In this document: positions 1-13,793 of the stretch, in pieces
Position numbering within the stretch: the first letter of the stretch is position 1
How the letters are laid out: the number at the start of each line of letters is the position of its first letter
Origin: Welwitschia mirabilis
Taxonomy: Eukaryota > Gnetophyta > Gnetopsida > Welwitschiales
Assembly (NCBI GenBank): GCA_051453625.1
Contig: JBOZIK010000001.1
Coordinates: forward strand, 211,914,945-211,978,944
Direction of reading: 5' to 3'
DNA: 64,000 nucleotides
Made by a program: the position numbers and the translations under genes
Notes under the pieces: model-generated
What the model was told of the DNA's origin: nothing
Databases searched by the model: none
The model's input: the letters and a program-made list of their open reading frames with translations, nothing else

Positions 1-1639
1 AGTTCTAATTTCAAAATAATTTCTCCTACATAACTAGAATTTTTAATATTTATCAAACTTTATGTGATCACTTACAAAAAAATGATAAAGTTTCTTGTAA
101 ATAATCTATGATATCTCATGTTAAAAACCATAGATAAATCATAATATGAATTTCTAGAAGGAAGACTATCTAGGACCCTATTATTTTCAATCATAAAATA
201 AAAATTCAAGTTTAAAGTAATGATGATCAAGTAATAGCTTAGTTATCTACATTGGTATTTTAGTTTTTATTCAATTCATAATCTATTTATTCAAATATTG
301 TATTGCTACTTAAATCTTATTGTAAATTTTTTCTCATTTATGTTTTGAAATTTCTTGTTAGGTTTCAATTCAGTGATTATGTTTACTTCTTATTAATCAT
401 GAGGAAAGTCTAAATGGTCAATAGTTACAAACATTTACCCTATGAAAACTAAATCATAACTTTTTGATGAAATCATAAAATAAAGTAAATAAATGGCATA
501 AAACAGATATATCATATAATACAATAACATAAATTAGGTACAAAGGAATAAAATATCATTTAAGAATTATTAACAAGAAGGTAACATTTAAAAAGATGGC
601 AAAATATTTAAAAAACAAGATAAAAGATGAAGAAATCAAGATGACCATAAAGGAATACAAATGTGAAATCAATAGATCATAATATTTCTAAGTATCAAAT
701 TATTGAGAGAATGCTATACCAATTAGTAATAAAACAAAAGTAATAATAAATCAATTTATGATAAAATTCTTTTAATCTTTTTTTAGTTCTTATAAAGGTA
801 CATGATAAACAAATGATATGAAATCAATATTAATATCCTTATAATGAAAATAGAATGTGAATAAATTCATAAAGTATTTTTTTAAAAATTAAACTAGTTT
901 ACCATTAAAAAAATTAGATATTTACATCATTTTAAATGAAATATAATTTCTTGAAATCAACAAGGTAAAAGTCATGGGATTCTAGAGGTTATGACACTTG
1001 AAGTCATTAGACAATTAGTACACTAGAATCCTTTAATTAAAAAAATTATTAAAAATGCTTAAAATTTTATTGAAATTCATAATTTAAAATATTATAATTT
1101 ATTAATAAAAAATCATTATCTAAATCTAATTATTCTCTATTTTTCTTGTTTTAAATTTTTATTATAATTTTTATTTAAGAATGTCAAAAATACCTAAAAT
1201 CATTAAATGTATAAGGTGAAAAACCTTCTTAGGATAAATTAAAAATGCTTAATCATAATGCTATTTAACCTAGTTATTTTAACAAAATATTGTGGTAGTT
1301 AGAAATTAAGAGCACACACATTATGATGAATCCCAAGTTCTCTAAGCATTTTTTTTTTTTAGTAGTAGTGTACGATGTTTTTCTTTAAGTTATTATTTTA
1401 ATGAGTTCTTTTCATTCTTGTACTATAATTTGTAGCATATATTATTCTCAAGAGTTTTAAGAATTCTTAATTCAAAATATTAAAGTCTTGAACTTTAAAA
1501 CAAGCTCTACATTTTTTATCTTCATACCAAACTTTATTTACATAATAAGTCTTTATATTGTCTAAAATATGCTTAAGTGTCTAATATTAGCATTTATATA
1601 AATTTCTAATTTATTTAGGTTGGGTTCTAAAAAGTGGCC
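1..1639. other. AT-rich DNA, nothing recognised
   Basis: No open frame of useful length and no family motif could be seen on either strand. The stretch is A/T-rich with short homopolymers. Confidence 0.5.
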
Positions 1640-2570
1640 TTAAAGTTTAACTTATTTATCCTCACATAATTAGATGTTTAGATATATTTCTAGCTTTTTA
1701 TGTTGATGACTTGTTGCTTATAGTGCTAGATTTATTGTAAAAGAAGCACTTTCTTGATGAATTAGCTATGATATTTAAATTATTTTAACTAAATTGACCT
1801 ATTCCTTAAGAATAAAAATTATATAAAGTATAGAGAGAATATATCTTAGATAGGTATAATATGCCATAATTATTACTAGGGAAAAGTCCCTTTAGATGTT
1901 AGTTAAATGTTAGATCTTCAAGTGTAGTTAATAGATCCTACATTACACATATAAGTTATTATGAGATCATTGTATTTGATAAATATGAAGCTTAGTATAG
2001 AATATACAACAAATATATTAATAATCTTCAAAAGTTATCTTATAAAAGTTTACATAAAATTTGTAATGCATGTCTTAATGAATTAAAATGACACTAGCAT
2101 TTTGGTAGAAGATTTTTGTGGTGCAAATTAGACAAGATATCAGAGTACAAGAAGATCAAAAATAGGATACTTTACATACATAAACGATTCTCCTCTACTT
2201 TAAAAGAGTAAAAGTATTTCACAATTTTCATATAATCAATTGGTATTGGATTTAGTTATTTACATAAATTATGAATGAACTTTAATGTTTATATTATCTA
2301 TTTTGTGATATTACCTTAAATATTTTAAGAACCATTAGAAATATTCATGCAATAATTTTAATACCATCATTCATGCAGTTAGAGAGCAATATGAAAAGAA
2401 GTTCATTAAAGTGAGATATATTCTAGAGAACGAATTCACTGAACTTTTAGGAAGATATAAGTTCATATTCTTCAATGAATATATGTGCCTTAAATATTAA
2501 ATAACCTAACATAAAAGTAAATAAGAAGAAAATTTAAGTGAATTCAAGATTAATAGTCTCATTATTTGAA
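1640..2570 (+). pseudogene. Copia retrotransposon pol remnant (reverse transcriptase to RNase H)
   Basis: The frame around 1699-1710 reads Y-V-D-D followed by LLLIV, the polymerase active-site box of Copia reverse transcriptase. Downstream, broken frames follow the usual order of the RT tail, including a degenerate form of the 'RY.M' block near 1850. Stops and frame changes are frequent, so it is not functional. It runs into a purine-rich tract and a probable 3' LTR, as expected for the 3' end of a Copia element. The 5' half (gag, protease, integrase) is not found upstream. Confidence 0.6.
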
Positions 2571-2582
2571 GTTGGAGAGGAG
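2571..2582 (+). other. Polypurine tract of the Copia remnant
   Basis: The purine-rich string GTTGGAGAGGAG ends directly at the TG of the adjacent LTR. This is the position of the plus-strand primer in LTR retroelements. Confidence 0.5.
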
Positions 2583-3029
2583 TGTTATTGACTTATTATG
2601 AAGATGCTCATGGAAAACTAATGAAATTCCTAATTACAAGCTCTAAAATTTTGTCATGGAATCATAACCATGATGTTGAAATTAGAGCTAGCAAAAAGTC
2701 ATTTGTAGAAAATAAATTCAATCTATGATATTGTATTAAATATTTTGACTATAGTTATATAGATTGTATCTTATATGCAAAAGTACGTGCTAAATATAAC
2801 GAATATAATTTGGGAAAAGATAAGTAATCATAATTATTTAAATAAGAAAAGGTAAGATGGTTATCTAGTGTAACTATAAATAAAAGATTATTAAACCTAG
2901 AGGATATGGATTTATAATTCATTTATGCACAATGTGTAGTTCATAAGGCATGAGTTAAAAGCTACAACTTATAAAAATAGAGAGATGAAAAGTTAATCTT
3001 CAACATTATCTTCTTTAAATGGGATAACA
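2583..3029 (+). repeat. Probable 3' LTR of the upstream Copia remnant
   Basis: The segment of 447 bp begins TGTTAT and ends ATAACA, a perfect 6-bp inverted terminal pair, and follows a polypurine tract. A TATA-like CTATAAATAAAAG at about 2874 would suit the LTR promoter. The matching 5' LTR was not found, so the boundaries rest on the termini alone. Confidence 0.5.
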
Positions 3030-4664
3030 CAAAAAATATTTAACTTTTATTTTTTTCGTTATTTTTAAATCCATCCTCTTAATAAGATGGCCATTCTCAT
3101 AGTACAAAGAAACCTTTGTCTTAATTCCATGCATAATGTAGTCTTTCTCATTCACCTAGCTAGCTTACTTTATAATGCCATGTTCTATGGCCTTTCTTCT
3201 TCTTCTTCTGCTTCTTCCTCTTCTACATCCTCCTGCTCTTTTTTTTATGTTGAATGTGGTTCTATTAGTACTAAATCTTTTGGAGGTTCAAATATTGCAT
3301 TTGACATGGAGATTCAGCTTAAGCCAATTTTTCATTATTACTTTTCATTATTATTCTTTGTAATAGTTCAGTTGTATATGTTAGATCCATCAGTGAGAAA
3401 ATTCTTGTAGAAATATAAAAAACATGTCTATTGGGATTCATGTGCATTGAATAAGACATTAGTAATGGTTATCCTTATCTTCAATGAAGATTAAACTTTA
3501 AAGGCTTTATAAGAAACCCTACACATATGTTTCCATTCATTTCTTATAATGCTAGAATCAAGAAGAATCCAAAATATTGTTCAGAAGATGGTGCAGTTTA
3601 AGGTATTTAAAGGGAATAGCTAAGATGTAGGCCATAAAGGAAAAATAATAGTTCTTCATGTGAAGCACATTAAAAGAAGAAGAATCATTATGGCTTTAGA
3701 ATGAATGACACTACGATGAAAGTGTACCATTATTTTAAAGAGGTGATAAACTAAAAACATTAAGAATAAATGAATTTCTTAATATATTCTAGCAATCCAT
3801 AATTTATTAAAGTACAAGTAAGTTAAATTAACTACACTTGATAAGGAATCCCTTTAATACTTGAGGAATATTGAACTTGAAACTATTGGAGATTGTACCT
3901 CAAGCATAATTTCCATAATTTTCTAAACAAATGATTTACTTTTAATATTATGGATAAAAATCTCATCAATTTTGTAAAACATTTTAGTAAAAGCATGGAT
4001 AGCAATGTCTAGTAAATAACTATTACCTATTTGGCTATACACCAACTTCAACTTGATATGGTAAGTCCAAGTTGTTTATGTTAATTATTAAATCATTATT
4101 AAATGACATGATTAATATGTTGATGATTATTAATAACTTCTCGTCATCAAGGTTTATATTAATACATGTAAAAGGAGTTGGACATTCAAGGTGGTAACTG
4201 TAGCATTATCAACATCATGCTCAAATTTGTCATAGAATTTGAAAAAAACTTGACTAATGCCATAAAATAACTCCATGATGCATTTATTATGATAACATAA
4301 ATATGTTAAAGGAGGAGGATTCATTATTCTATTAGACCTTAAAAATGTCAACCTTTTCAAGGGTCACCATTACCATGATAGCATCGGAACATTTGTGTTT
4401 ATGCATCCACAAGTAAATAGTGACTAATACAAATATATGAAGAATAAACATGAATGAAGAATGTTGCATGCACTTCCTTTCATGTGTATATCCCATTCAT
4501 ACTAATCTTTGCTTCTTCTTTTAAAATCGCCCACTACTATATGGGTGACACCACTTCTTTAACTTTAAAAATTCTACTCTTTATTTATTAAATCAATCTC
4601 TATGATTCTTCAAGGAATATTTATTTTGTTTTTGTAGGGAATATATTAGTATGCTATATGTTTT
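3030..4664. other. AT-rich DNA without a supported gene
   Basis: A 107-codon frame at 3087-3410 is driven by a CTT/TCT-rich tract that gives poly-Ser and looks like chance. No other coding, RNA or repeat signal was recognised. Confidence 0.45.
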
Positions 4665-5235
4665 ATTGTAGAGCCACTACCTACATAACAATAAATAATA
4701 AGGCCAAATAAGTGGTGTGAACGATAATCATTTAGGAAAGAAGACTAGTTACCAACTATGAGAATTGTTAAGAGTTAAGACCACTCCATGCTTTAGATTG
4801 TTATTTTGATATGTAGCTTGATTAGTAGTAATACTTCCAATTAATAAATTTTTTATCTTTGAATATTTTATCTTAATTTACTATTAGTTATTAGATTGAT
4901 TGATTAATAATCAATTAGCCAAGCAAAGTACTTAAGAAATAGTTTATTGTTATAAAAATTAGCATGAAGCTATAGCCTTATAATAAAAAAAAAATTAGCA
5001 CATTATTTAGTAAAACTTTGTTGCAAGTTTCTTATTTTATCTATGCCTTTCCTTATCCCTATTTTTTCTTCATTTTAACCTCTATATTTGTTAGGATCCC
5101 TTACTATTAGTGTATCCATTTTTTTTATAATTTAAATTGGCATCAAATATTTTATAAGGAAAAGTTTCAAAGACAAGTCATGACCATTACTGCCAAGACT
5201 TTAAAGATTTCTATCTATAGTAATAATTAAAGCCT
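4665..5235 (+). repeat. Dispersed repeat, copy D (probable Copia LTR or leader)
   Basis: This segment matches 29130-29650 in order over about 500 bp. Shared blocks include TCAATTAGCCAA, AATAGTTTATTGTTATAAA and TTTTCATTTTAACC. It lies directly upstream of a Copia gag remnant on the same strand, so it is best read as that element's LTR and/or untranslated leader. Exact LTR ends could not be set. Confidence 0.5.
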
Positions 5236-5239
5236 TAAA

Positions 5240-7330
5240 TATTAGCAAAAGTAAATGGAAAACGTATTAACAGCTCAAGATCCTTGGGACATTATGCATG
5301 TTAAATATGTGAATGAGACAGATCCATCTACCATCTAATACAAGAGTGAAGATGAGAAAAAATATTGAAGAACAATCAAAAGAATGGATTTAAAGTAAAA
5401 TAGATTCTTTAATATGCTATAGCTAAATCCATCCTTTTAAAGATCATTGGTCTTTACTTTACTAAGGAGATGTGGAATGCCTTTGAAATAAAATACAAGT
5501 GTTCTTTCATGGTGTAGATTTTAAAATTACAGGAAGCAAAAAATGTTTTTGAGAACTTGAAAATGAGTAAGGCAAAATCCTTGAATGCATCCTATCAAAG
5601 GTTTAAAAATGTTTCAATAACATTGCTACTCTAGACAAATCCATTCTAAAGGAGGATTTGGTAAGCAAATTTTTGAAATATCTCTTAGAAAGGTTTAATG
5701 TCATATTTTATACCATAGGGTAATCAAGAGACTTTGCATCATTCACCCTTTTGGGGTTGAAAAGTGCTTTGAAAGACATTAAAGTAAGGTCATAGCCACA
5801 TGATGGAGCTCCAAGGGAGAATACTCTTAAGGCCCAACATCATTTGCAGGCATGGAAGGCTTTAAGAAGTGGCTCCTCTAATTTATTTAGAGGTGGAAGT
5901 AGAGGGAAAAAAATGAAGATCATAGACATGTTAGAAAAAGAATCATCTACTATCAATTATAGCTTATCAGACTAGAGGTCCAGATTTTAAACCCTAGCAA
6001 TGAAGGGGAACATAAAAATGGAAAATGATTTCATAAGCCCAAGTGTCATTGGTCATTTGTGTGGTACAAATTTACCTATCCTTTATGTCATAAAAAAAAA
6101 GAAAAAAAATCATCATCTACTATAAGTGTAGACAAGAAGGAACTACAATAAAATGTTGTTTCCAGAAGAGGAATAAGGAACCTCAAATGAAAAATGAGGC
6201 TTAAGCTATTTCTACACTCAACATTATAGCTTTGAAAATTTTAACACCCATTTCACATGCTTGGGTGGTTAATTTTGTGTGCTTTAATCATATGATGGAT
6301 GACTAGTTCATTATTTAAAAATTTATGAAGTCACTCCCATCCATATAGGTAATGGTAAGGAAATTGTAGTGAAATGAATTCAAACAACATTTTTAAAGGT
6401 TTGTAATGGAGTAGAGGTGGAGATCCATAACACTTTTTATGCTCTAGAATAAAATTTTTCCTTCCTTTCTATTGGATAACTTGCTAATAGAGGTTACTCT
6501 CTATGTTATAGCTTTAAGGTTTTTCCTTATTTCCATGGATAACATGGTATTAAAGGTTAGATCTAGGGCATAGATGTGAAGATTTGCATTTTTAATAAAT
6601 AAACCAAAGATTTCAAAGGAATGTATAAGACCTAAAAACTCTTTCAATTGATACATATGAACTTATATGTACTGATGAACATGATATTACATGAAGGTAA
6701 GAAGTAATTATTTACCATAATAGATGACTATTCTACATTTACATAGGTGTATTTTCATCAATTCAAGTCTCAATTTAATGAATAAATTAAGATTTAGTTG
6801 TTGATGATTTAAAGAAAAATAAAGGATAAGTTAAGAAAAATATGAATAGATAAAGTGGAGTTTTTACTTGTGAATTATTAAATAAGTTTTGCAAGTCTTG
6901 TGGAATTCAAACTTAAGTCATTCAAGAACCCACTCACTAATAAAATGATATAGTAAAAAGGAAGAATCAAATATTAGATGAAATGACCTATTGCTTATTA
7001 AGATTTTTAAAAAAATGCCAAACACTTATTGGGAAAAAGCTATAACCAATGCAAACTACTTACTACATTATAGCTCTAGCAATATTGATTCAAGAAATAT
7101 ACCCTCTGAGCTCTTTCATTGATATCTACCTTTTATTTTTCATTCTGGAATATTTAATTGTATTTTTTAATTAACATTCCTCCTCTTAAAAGAGAAGGAA
7201 AACTTAGTGATAGAGTTGTTTATTATGTATTTCTTAGTTTATACTTCATCTAGTAAGGGATACCTTCATGATGTATGAAGCATGTTATGAATAAAAAATG
7301 TTAATATTACAAAAGAAAGATAAAGATATG
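5240..7330 (+). pseudogene. Copia retrotransposon gag-protease-integrase remnant
   Basis: Gag is recognisable from about 5255 ('AQDPWDIMHVKYV', the UBN2/retrotran_gag_2 opening). A broken zinc knuckle (YYKCRQEG..) lies near 6115. A GAG-pre-integrase block like 'LSIGQLANRGYSL' lies near 6460. An integrase core remnant has 'IDDYSTFT' near 6720, and a 'TPSELFH' to 'SKGYLHDV' block lies at about 7105-7275. Every part carries stops and frame changes. The reading stops where the minus-strand LTR at 7445 begins, so reverse transcriptase and the 3' LTR are missing or were lost. Confidence 0.6.
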
Positions 7331-7444
7331 AATAGAGATTCAAGTAATTAATCTTTTATTTAGGGTCACAATTATAGTTCTTTAACATTATTTCAAGCCT
7401 TGTAACATGTGCTAAGTAGTAACAATTAGATCCCTAGTTCTAAT

Positions 7445-8878
7445 TATTAGGATTAAAACATCCTATATTGGAGGGATGAATATCATTTAAAAATAAATAA
7501 ATAAATTTAAATTAACTTTAAAAAATTAAAGGCATAAATCATAAATAATAAGTAAAAAAAAGTACATTCTAAATTTTTATAGGTATTTGGAAATCAATTC
7601 TACTCTACTCCTAAGGGATAGTGAAATCTTACATAATGAGAAAAAGAAAAAGTACATCATAAATTTTTATAGTTGTTTAATAATCTATTATATTATACTC
7701 TTAAGGACTAGCAATGATATTTATCCCTCTAATTCCTTATCTGTAAACCAAAGCTTATAGCTTTTTTAAATACTTCTCACTAACATTTTTCTTGACTAAA
7801 GTAAAACACCTTGCTCGATCCTTTAAGATACTTTTTAATTACCCCTTTCCACTAAGGGTTTCCTTGATTACAACCACAACACTAAACTTAATCTAGTAAT
7901 TCAGTTATTAATTATTCCTTTTACTAAAGTTCCTTTGATTATACCCATAACACTAGCTTAAGTCACTAAGCTAGTTTTCAATCGAAAAAAGATTTAGAGG
8001 AGTGTGTGCATTTTGTTTACATAGTATGTCAGCATGTAATACAAGTAACTCTTAAAGAAAGATCATAATAGTTAAGAGCATAGATATAGTAGAAGAAAGA
8101 TCTTTTAATACAAATTAATCTACATAGTGTTCTTTTTTTTCTTATATAGTTCAAATTGGAATATTTTGCATGGAGGCATGAACATACATGTTGAAGACAA
8201 AGGTGGGAGACAATTATTCTTGACCTAATACCAATCCATATCCACTAGCCATTAGGAGCAGGTATGGCTTGATTTTACTCTGACTTTTGATTTTTACCTA
8301 ACATTCACTTAGCTTTTTTACCTTGGACATCTCGCTAGATATTTTAAACATTTCATGTACTCCTTAGTAATTTCTATGTAAGTCCCAGATGTCCCACTCA
8401 AAAATCTGAATAGCCTTATTTTTAATTTTTACCACTGTCATGTTCTAATGTCCTACAAAATGTTTGAAATGTCTCAAATCTACATATTCCACAAAAATCT
8501 ACATATTCCACAAAAATTTTGAGATGTTCCATGTTTAGATACCTCATAAAAAATTAAAGATCTCTTAAGTTTAGACATCTCATTTAAAAAAAAAAATTAA
8601 GATATCCCAAGTTGAGATATCTAACAAAAGACCTAGGATATCTTAAATCCCATTTCGTTATTTTCTACTACTAAGAAACATGGAAGTCCTATAGAAAAAC
8701 TATGATGTCACATGATCTAAACCTTATCCTTATCACTTATTAAGATCTAAATTAAGTATAAAACTAATCATAAAGAATAATTATGAGAGTCTTCTTCGTC
8801 ATAAAACTTAACATTCACAAGCTGAGGAGTTAATTCAATTTGTTTATCATTGAAATCCTTCATTTATTTGCTCTAACA
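7445..8878 (-). repeat. LTR A (3' LTR of the minus-strand element)
   Basis: It aligns in order with LTR B (12810-14234) and LTR C (24002-25003). Shared blocks are CAAAACACCTTGCT, the 'AAGGGTTTCCTT' motif, a tail of 'AGATGTCCCA'-like short repeats, and the end CATTTATTTGCTCTAACA. On the minus strand it starts TGTTAGAGC. The + strand low end (TATTAGGATT) has decayed from the family's TAGGATC end. Confidence 0.65.
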
Positions 8879-9489
8879 ATGTCCAACTATTTAATTATGA
8901 TGACCTTTAAGGTGCATTAATAGGGTTAAAACCAAAATATGGGGGCTTATTTGATTTACTCCCTCTAAATTAGTGCTCTCTCAAGTGTAATATGCATTTA
9001 AAATTCAATGGATATAAGCATTAATTATTTTAACAAACCTATTTATGCTCTTAGTACTAAAGATATTATGTGAAATAAGGTTAACATAACAAGTGTCCTA
9101 TACCACAAATTGCATGTTAAACATCATTAAACATTAATTTCAAATTAAGCATAAAATATATTTATTCAAACACTATTATATGGTAAAAACTAACATTACC
9201 CATTAAAAGAAACTGATATTTATATTCTAATCCTTTGCCATCATTGAAAGATAACAAGTACCCCTAAATAGAACATTGGATATAGGTAATACAAGCACTA
9301 AGTGAAAAACATTAGGAAAGCATGATATTAATATTATAAAGTGATAGTGCATGCCATTCATTAAAATTCACCTAAACATAGTTAATTAGCTGAGAAGAAA
9401 CATAAGTTTCATGAGGAAGCAAAGGATAAAATAACATAGGGATGAGAAGGATAATCAAGAAAATGAAGAGCGCACTATTATCTCTTCTT

Positions 9490-10242
9490 TCTCATTTGAG
9501 TGTAATGGTACATCAACATCATAAGATGCTAGAACAAAGATTATTTGTCAACTTTCTTCTCAATCTTATTCAATGCCTTTAATATTGCTTCGTTGGAATC
9601 AGTGGTAGAACTTGAACCTTAATTTGAACATCTTCCTTTAGAAGCTACTAGAGGAGGACTTGGCTACTTTTTATACAAAAATATGTTTGTCTTTTTTAGT
9701 GATGATAATGCTAAGGTTTTAGAATTTTTACTTAGTCCTTATATGTTTCCTTTGTAATTATTTGATGCACTAAGATAACTATTGTTAAACTTCCAAACAG
9801 AACAATAGCATTATTTGCTTTAAAAAAACTACCTAAGATAGTACATAATACATAGGCACAAGTTAATATGAAGTATTTTTTTCAAATAGTACATAATATA
9901 TGCACATAATGGTGAAACTTCATTCTTATATTTCAACTTAGGGGTATAATTGTAAGTACATACTTGAAATATTACTCTATAGAACGGTTTCAATTGATTA
10001 GTTGATAGGTTATATCTCCATTCAAATTTCTTTTTACACAATTCCATAGTGAGGGTTTCCTTTGCAACTATACTTTCTAAAAAATTTACAAGAGTTATAA
10101 TTGTGAAAAATCCTACTTTTGGAAATACAATTAACTTTGAGATGCTTTCTAGGGTCACTTCTATATCCTTTTCATAAACTTTAGATGATAAATTTTTGTT
10201 AAAAACATGGAATGAGCTATTACAGTGAAATAGATGTACCAT
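9490..10242 (-). pseudogene. Putative plant transposon protein (PF20167-like) remnant
   Basis: A 137-codon open frame (9829-10242) resembles the plant-only 'putative plant transposon protein' domain often carried by retroelements. It has an N-terminal 'SSKVYEKDIEVTLESIS' type segment. A central block 'QLKPFYRVIFQV...PKLKYKNEVSPL' matches the family's 'L...YR.....L.PR....eVt.ldayilY' pattern and is followed by 'AYIMYYL'. After a stop, the frame near 9500-9620 reads a Ser-rich run and 'NEAILKALNKIEKKVDK', like the family's coiled tail. Its biochemical role is unknown. Assignment is by pattern only; a profile search would settle it. Confidence 0.45.
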
Positions 10243-11400
10243 TTTAGCATGAATTTAGTTTCAAGTTCCAAGGCATAAGTTCAGCCCTACTTCTCAAATT
10301 TATGGAAGATTTAAACTTCATGCCTAAATGATTCATAGTCTATCTTTTGTTCTAGAGCTATTATTCTCTTTGAGAATGAAATCATCCAAATGTTTTTGCT
10401 ATCCTCTAAAATAAGCTAGTTTAACTCTAAAGAAGATGTTAGTTCCTTGTCCTTTGTCTAAGTGATAAGATTTGGTCTCACTGTAATTGAATAGAGAAAA
10501 TTAAAATGCAAGGAGACAAGCAAGATGTGTTAGAAATTCTAGAAGAATTAAAATGTTGAAATTGGTAGAGGATAAGGATTTAAAAAAAGAAAAGAAAAGA
10601 AAAGAAAAATCATAGGAAAGATCCATATGAGAGGATGGAATTAAAAAAGGGGTTAAACATCTGAGGTCCAGAAATGAAATTTCTAGCTTTTAAATTGGTT
10701 TTTAGCTACAAACAATTATTGGATATCTTGGAAAAATTTGGGAAATCCTAGCATACAAAACATTAGAAACTCATCTAGGGCATTCTAGTTTCATCAGTGA
10801 GACATCCTAAAAAGCACTCAGTTTGNNNNNNNNNNAAATAAGGATGAAAGATAAAATATCAAATAAAGACATTAGAAACATTCTAGATGCTTAAGATAGT
10901 CAATCTAATATGTTTAAGATGAAATTTAATTTAGGATTATAATAAGTCTATTAGATAGAGATTAGACCTAATGGGAATGTGGCCTAATGCTTGGATTTCT
11001 TCTTAGATATATGAAGTAGTATTACTTTATGCTTTTGTCATTATACCACCATGGTTTAATCTTATGTTTTTTAAGGTTTATCATTTCTCATTTGAATTAA
11101 GAAATAGTTCCTAATTCATTTCTAATTACTACTACTTTTATAAAGCTTCTTTTGGTTACTTTGTATGTTACCTCTTGAACTTAAAATTTTGAATATATTT
11201 AAAATAGATAGATCTTTTATATGATCATGAGAATTATATGTGTCCATGCTCTTGATAATAATAACATCCAAGGCTAACTTTACTAAAATAATAATATCTA
11301 GTACTTAGAACAAAAACATAAAGAGTAGCAAACATGCCAAAAGATCTTTCATTACCTAATTTGTTGAAGGGCCTCTTACTTATTTTTAATAATTTGTTTA
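10243..11400. other. Interior of element A-B, no clear coding
   Basis: No domain motif was recognised. It contains a 10-N gap at 10826-10835 and an A-rich AAAAG microrepeat near 10585. Confidence 0.4.
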
Positions 11401-12757
11401 GATTTTATCTTTTATTAGCAATATGTTAGCTATTCTCTTAGCATTTTATAGCTTCTTAAATAAAGACATAATTATACTATCAGCTTGTCTTAATTTAGAT
11501 TCTAGGTCAATTACTTATTTCTTTAATAAAACATTTTTATTTCCAAGGTTAACACTCACTTCATACAACTTCTCATATGCCTCAATTATTTCATTATCCT
11601 CAAAATTAGGTTCATTATAGTTTTCCACACTAATATCATCTATTGCATCCTCAAGAGTTACAAAACCTAAATTCAATGGATCACATACCTCATCATAGTG
11701 GATGTTAATCCAAAGTTGAGAGGCTTCCCATTATCACTTGGTTAAGAAGATTCGCCATCCTTCGTTTCATCATCATCTCTTGTAGCTTGTAGAACTTTCT
11801 TCCCTTTGCTTTTGGGTTTCTCCTCTTTCTTCTTATTAGCATATCTAGATGCAATATGCCCAAAACCTTTACATTCATAGCAGTCTATTAGCTTGGAAGA
11901 ATGTTTACCTTTGTCATAGCTTTGTTTTGAGTGATTTCTTGACGTTCTTCCTCCCTTTTTGTGAAAAAATCTTCTAAAGTTCTTGGCCAAAATGGTTAGA
12001 TCATCATCTTCAAGATCCTTGCTAGATGTGTTGCCTTCTTCTTCTTCTTCTTCAGCACATGCCTTTAGACTAAAGTTTTTCTTCTTTGGACTTGTTCTTT
12101 AGGTTGAAGAATAGCTTCATATGCTATGAGAGAATCCTTCGGCTCTTCTACTTGGATTGTATTGGTATGTTTACTATCTTTTATGCTATGACCTTGGGCC
12201 AAAACTTCTTTGTGAGGCTTTTGAGTATTTTCCAAACCACTCTATTTTTAGGGACTATTTCTTCAAGTCCCCACATCCCATTAATGATATCATTGATCTT
12301 AGTGGTATTTAGCTGTTGTCTCTGAATCTTCCATTCTGATGTTCTCAAGCTTAGTTTCAAGGATATGGAGTTTTGCGTTGTTTACTATGTTCATACCTTC
12401 ATGAGCCACCTTTAGAGTCTTCAAAATCTCTTTAGCAGTTGAGCATTAAACCACTGGATTATACTCTTTCGATGATAAGGCACAAATTAGGGCATTCATA
12501 GCCTTAGCATTCAGTTGGGCAACTTCTTGTTATTGGGATCCCCTTCACTTCTATGTTTGGAAAACCAGCTTGCTGTTAACCTCCTTAGTATGTGGAACAT
12601 ACCTAAGTTCCACCATATCCCAAATGTCATAATCCAATGATTGCAAGAATATGACCATCTTGGTTTTCCAATATGCGTAGTTCGATCTAGAGGACAGAGG
12701 AGATCTGGAGATAGATTGCCCTTTGTGTAGCTTGTGGATGCCATCTAGGGTGAACAT
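11401..12757 (-). pseudogene. Copia gag with zinc knuckle and coiled coil (element A-B)
   Basis: Reading downward from 12744, the N-terminus is MASTSYTKG. After a frame change comes 'NYAYWKTKMVIFLQSLDYDIWDMVE', the conserved Copia gag opening. The middle is broken by stops. The zinc knuckle near 11840-11882 reads C-Y-E-C-K-G-F-G-H-I-A-S-R-Y, so the last cysteine of the CX2CX4HX4C motif is replaced by Tyr. Further down (11400-11620) the minus strand gives heptad-like text (EKLYEVSVNLGNKN, then LESKLRQ), the coiled coil that follows gag in this type of Copia. A diverged copy lies at 15044-15887 plus 23606-23965. It packages element RNA in live relatives; this copy is dead. Confidence 0.65.
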
Positions 12758-12795
12758 ATAATCACAGTAAAATTACAACATTTAAGAGCAACAAA

Positions 12796-12807
12796 GCTTT
12801 AATACGA
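12796..12807 (-). other. Degraded primer-binding site of element A-B
   Basis: The minus strand reads TCGTATTAAAGC, 9 of 12 matches to TGGTATCAGAGC, the usual Copia primer site complementary to initiator tRNA-Met. It lies immediately inside LTR B. The sister copy at 23988-23999 has 10 of 12. Confidence 0.5.
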
Positions 12808-12809
12808 AG

Positions 12810-13762
12810 TGATAGGATCGAAAACACTCTAGAAGCAGGTGAAGAGGGTTTTTTAAAAATAATCTATATAACTTAAAACAATTTAAGAAGAAATTTAAAA
12901 CTAAATAAAAACAAGAAGCAAAAGCAAATGTGTACCACAAAATTTTATAGTGGTTCGACAATCCAATCTACTCCACTCTTAGGGTGTAGCCACAACCTTT
13001 AGCCTCTTAGTTCCCTTAGCACAACATCCACACTTACAACTTTGATCAACCCTTTTCACCAAGGGTTTCCTTTACCAAAGCAAAACACCTTGCTTAATCC
13101 TTTATGTAGGTTTTTAGTCACCCCTTTTTACCAAGGATTTATAATTACAACAAATAGCTCAATCACCAGAGCCAGATTCCTTTCAACGAATGTCCAACGT
13201 AGAGTCTGCCTTTTCTTTGCACAATACATTAGCATGTAGTACAACAATGCCTCAAAGAGATGATACAATATAGGAGCAGAGATAGAAAAGGAGAAGCCTT
13301 TTACATAGATTGATTATTCATAGGTCAGTTCTATATCCCTACAGTTCAAATCACAACATTTTATATGAGGGCAAGAATATAGCTATTGAAGACAGAGGTG
13401 GGAGGCAATCATTCTAGACCTCTGTGATGCCAGTGCATATCTAGTAGCTATTTGGCAGTAGGTTTCCATTAATTTCCTTCTGATTTGCACTGATTTGATT
13501 TTGATTTTCAGCCAACATTTACTTTGCTCCGTGCTTTAGATGTCCCACTAGGAATCCTAGATGTTCCAAATGCTCTACAGTAACTAGCTTGTAAATCTGT
13601 CCTGCAAGGAATGCCTTGGTCGTGAGTTGGGGTCGCTCGCAATTCGGAAGTAACGAGTTCGAGTCCCAACGGCATGTCAGGGATGTTAACCTCGTTAAGC
13701 AATTGGGTGATAGGAAGGGGACGGCTTATCACTCCGAGGACAAAAAAAAAAAAGGAAAAAAA

Positions 13763-13793
<31 letters not shown>

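Noticed and set aside
3087-3410. 107-codon open frame, +
   Set aside because: Poly-Ser run from a TTC/TCT-rich tract, no domain, no intron or promoter context.
10570-10610. AAAAG repeats as a possible SINE tail or CRISPR-like array
   Set aside because: Too short, no head with A/B boxes nearby, and no spacers. A simple microrepeat.
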